Shown piece after piece: positions 63,915 through 64,000 of a stretch of DNA of 64,000 nucleotides; the stretch's first letter is position 1, and the number at the start of each line of letters is the position of its first letter. The stretch lies in the NCBI GenBank assembly GCA_002189035.1, contig NEEC01000016.1:186001-250000 (forward strand), written 5' to 3'. The notes beneath the pieces were generated by a model. That model was not told where the DNA came from. It worked only from the letters and a program-made list of their open reading frames with translations, and did no database searches. Origin of the DNA: Utricularia gibba. Taxonomy: Eukaryota > Streptophyta > Magnoliopsida > Lamiales > Lentibulariaceae. Both the position numbers and the translations under genes were made by a program.

Positions 63915-64000
63915 GTAAGGATTTATTTTCTATCTTTGATTAGATCCTTTTGTAATTGTAAAGAGCTTTTACCCCACCAACAATGATTAATTTTCTATCT

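Overview
This is a stretch of nuclear DNA from a flowering plant, almost certainly a eudicot; an asterid is possible but I cannot settle that. The evidence is a run of intron-containing plant genes: a photosystem II PsbO, the UV-B receptor UVR8, SnRK1 alpha, a GNOM-type ARF-GEF, NAC and WRKY factors, an E-class PPR protein, an NPH3 protein and a SANTA-domain KNL2. Introns are short, with GT-AG ends, and intergenic DNA is AT-rich.

Layout, left to right: a decayed KH-domain relic (about 2.1-2.6 kb); a miR164-type NAC gene (+, 5.2-6.2 kb); a divergent VTI1-like SNARE (-, 6.7-7.7); GNL1 ARF-GEF (-, 8.3-12.7); SnRK1 alpha (-, 14.2-16.8); a group I WRKY (-, 18.7-20.3) divergent from a plastid UPF0301/AlgH-like gene (+, 21.4-22.5); then a same-strand series of DUF863, PPR, DUF4336, glucosidase II alpha and UVR8 (+, 25.4-39.8); an AT-rich gap; an ATAF-type NAC (+, 42.6-43.7); another AT-rich gap with telobox motifs and a C18 tract; an NPH3/BTB gene (+, 48.8-51.0); PsbO (+, 52.1-53.2) convergent with a MIP1/DUF547 gene (-, 53.6-56.2); a SANTA-only KNL2-like gene (-, 57.7-59.1) head to head with a thioredoxin-fold gene (+, 59.7-61.0); and the 5' end of SUVR5 (+, 62.8 kb to the window edge).

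The genes do not form a pathway cluster; this looks like ordinary plant gene order. The strongest window-wide signal is that five genes, at up to six places, need exactly one extra base at a mononucleotide run to restore the family reading frame or the splice phase, while the other genes are clean. That pattern points to residual homopolymer errors in the assembly, although real frameshifts are possible. The more biological leads are the miR164 site in the first NAC gene, a methionine at the brefeldin A-sensitivity position of GNL1, the KNL2 protein without a recognisable CENPC-k motif, tandem minimal uORFs (one of them AUG-stop) just upstream of SUVR5, an EAR-like motif in the DUF863 protein, and a divergent VTI1-like SNARE that needs a 23-nt exon to stay in frame. 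Exon limits were read by eye from splice consensus and family conservation; UTR limits are approximate.
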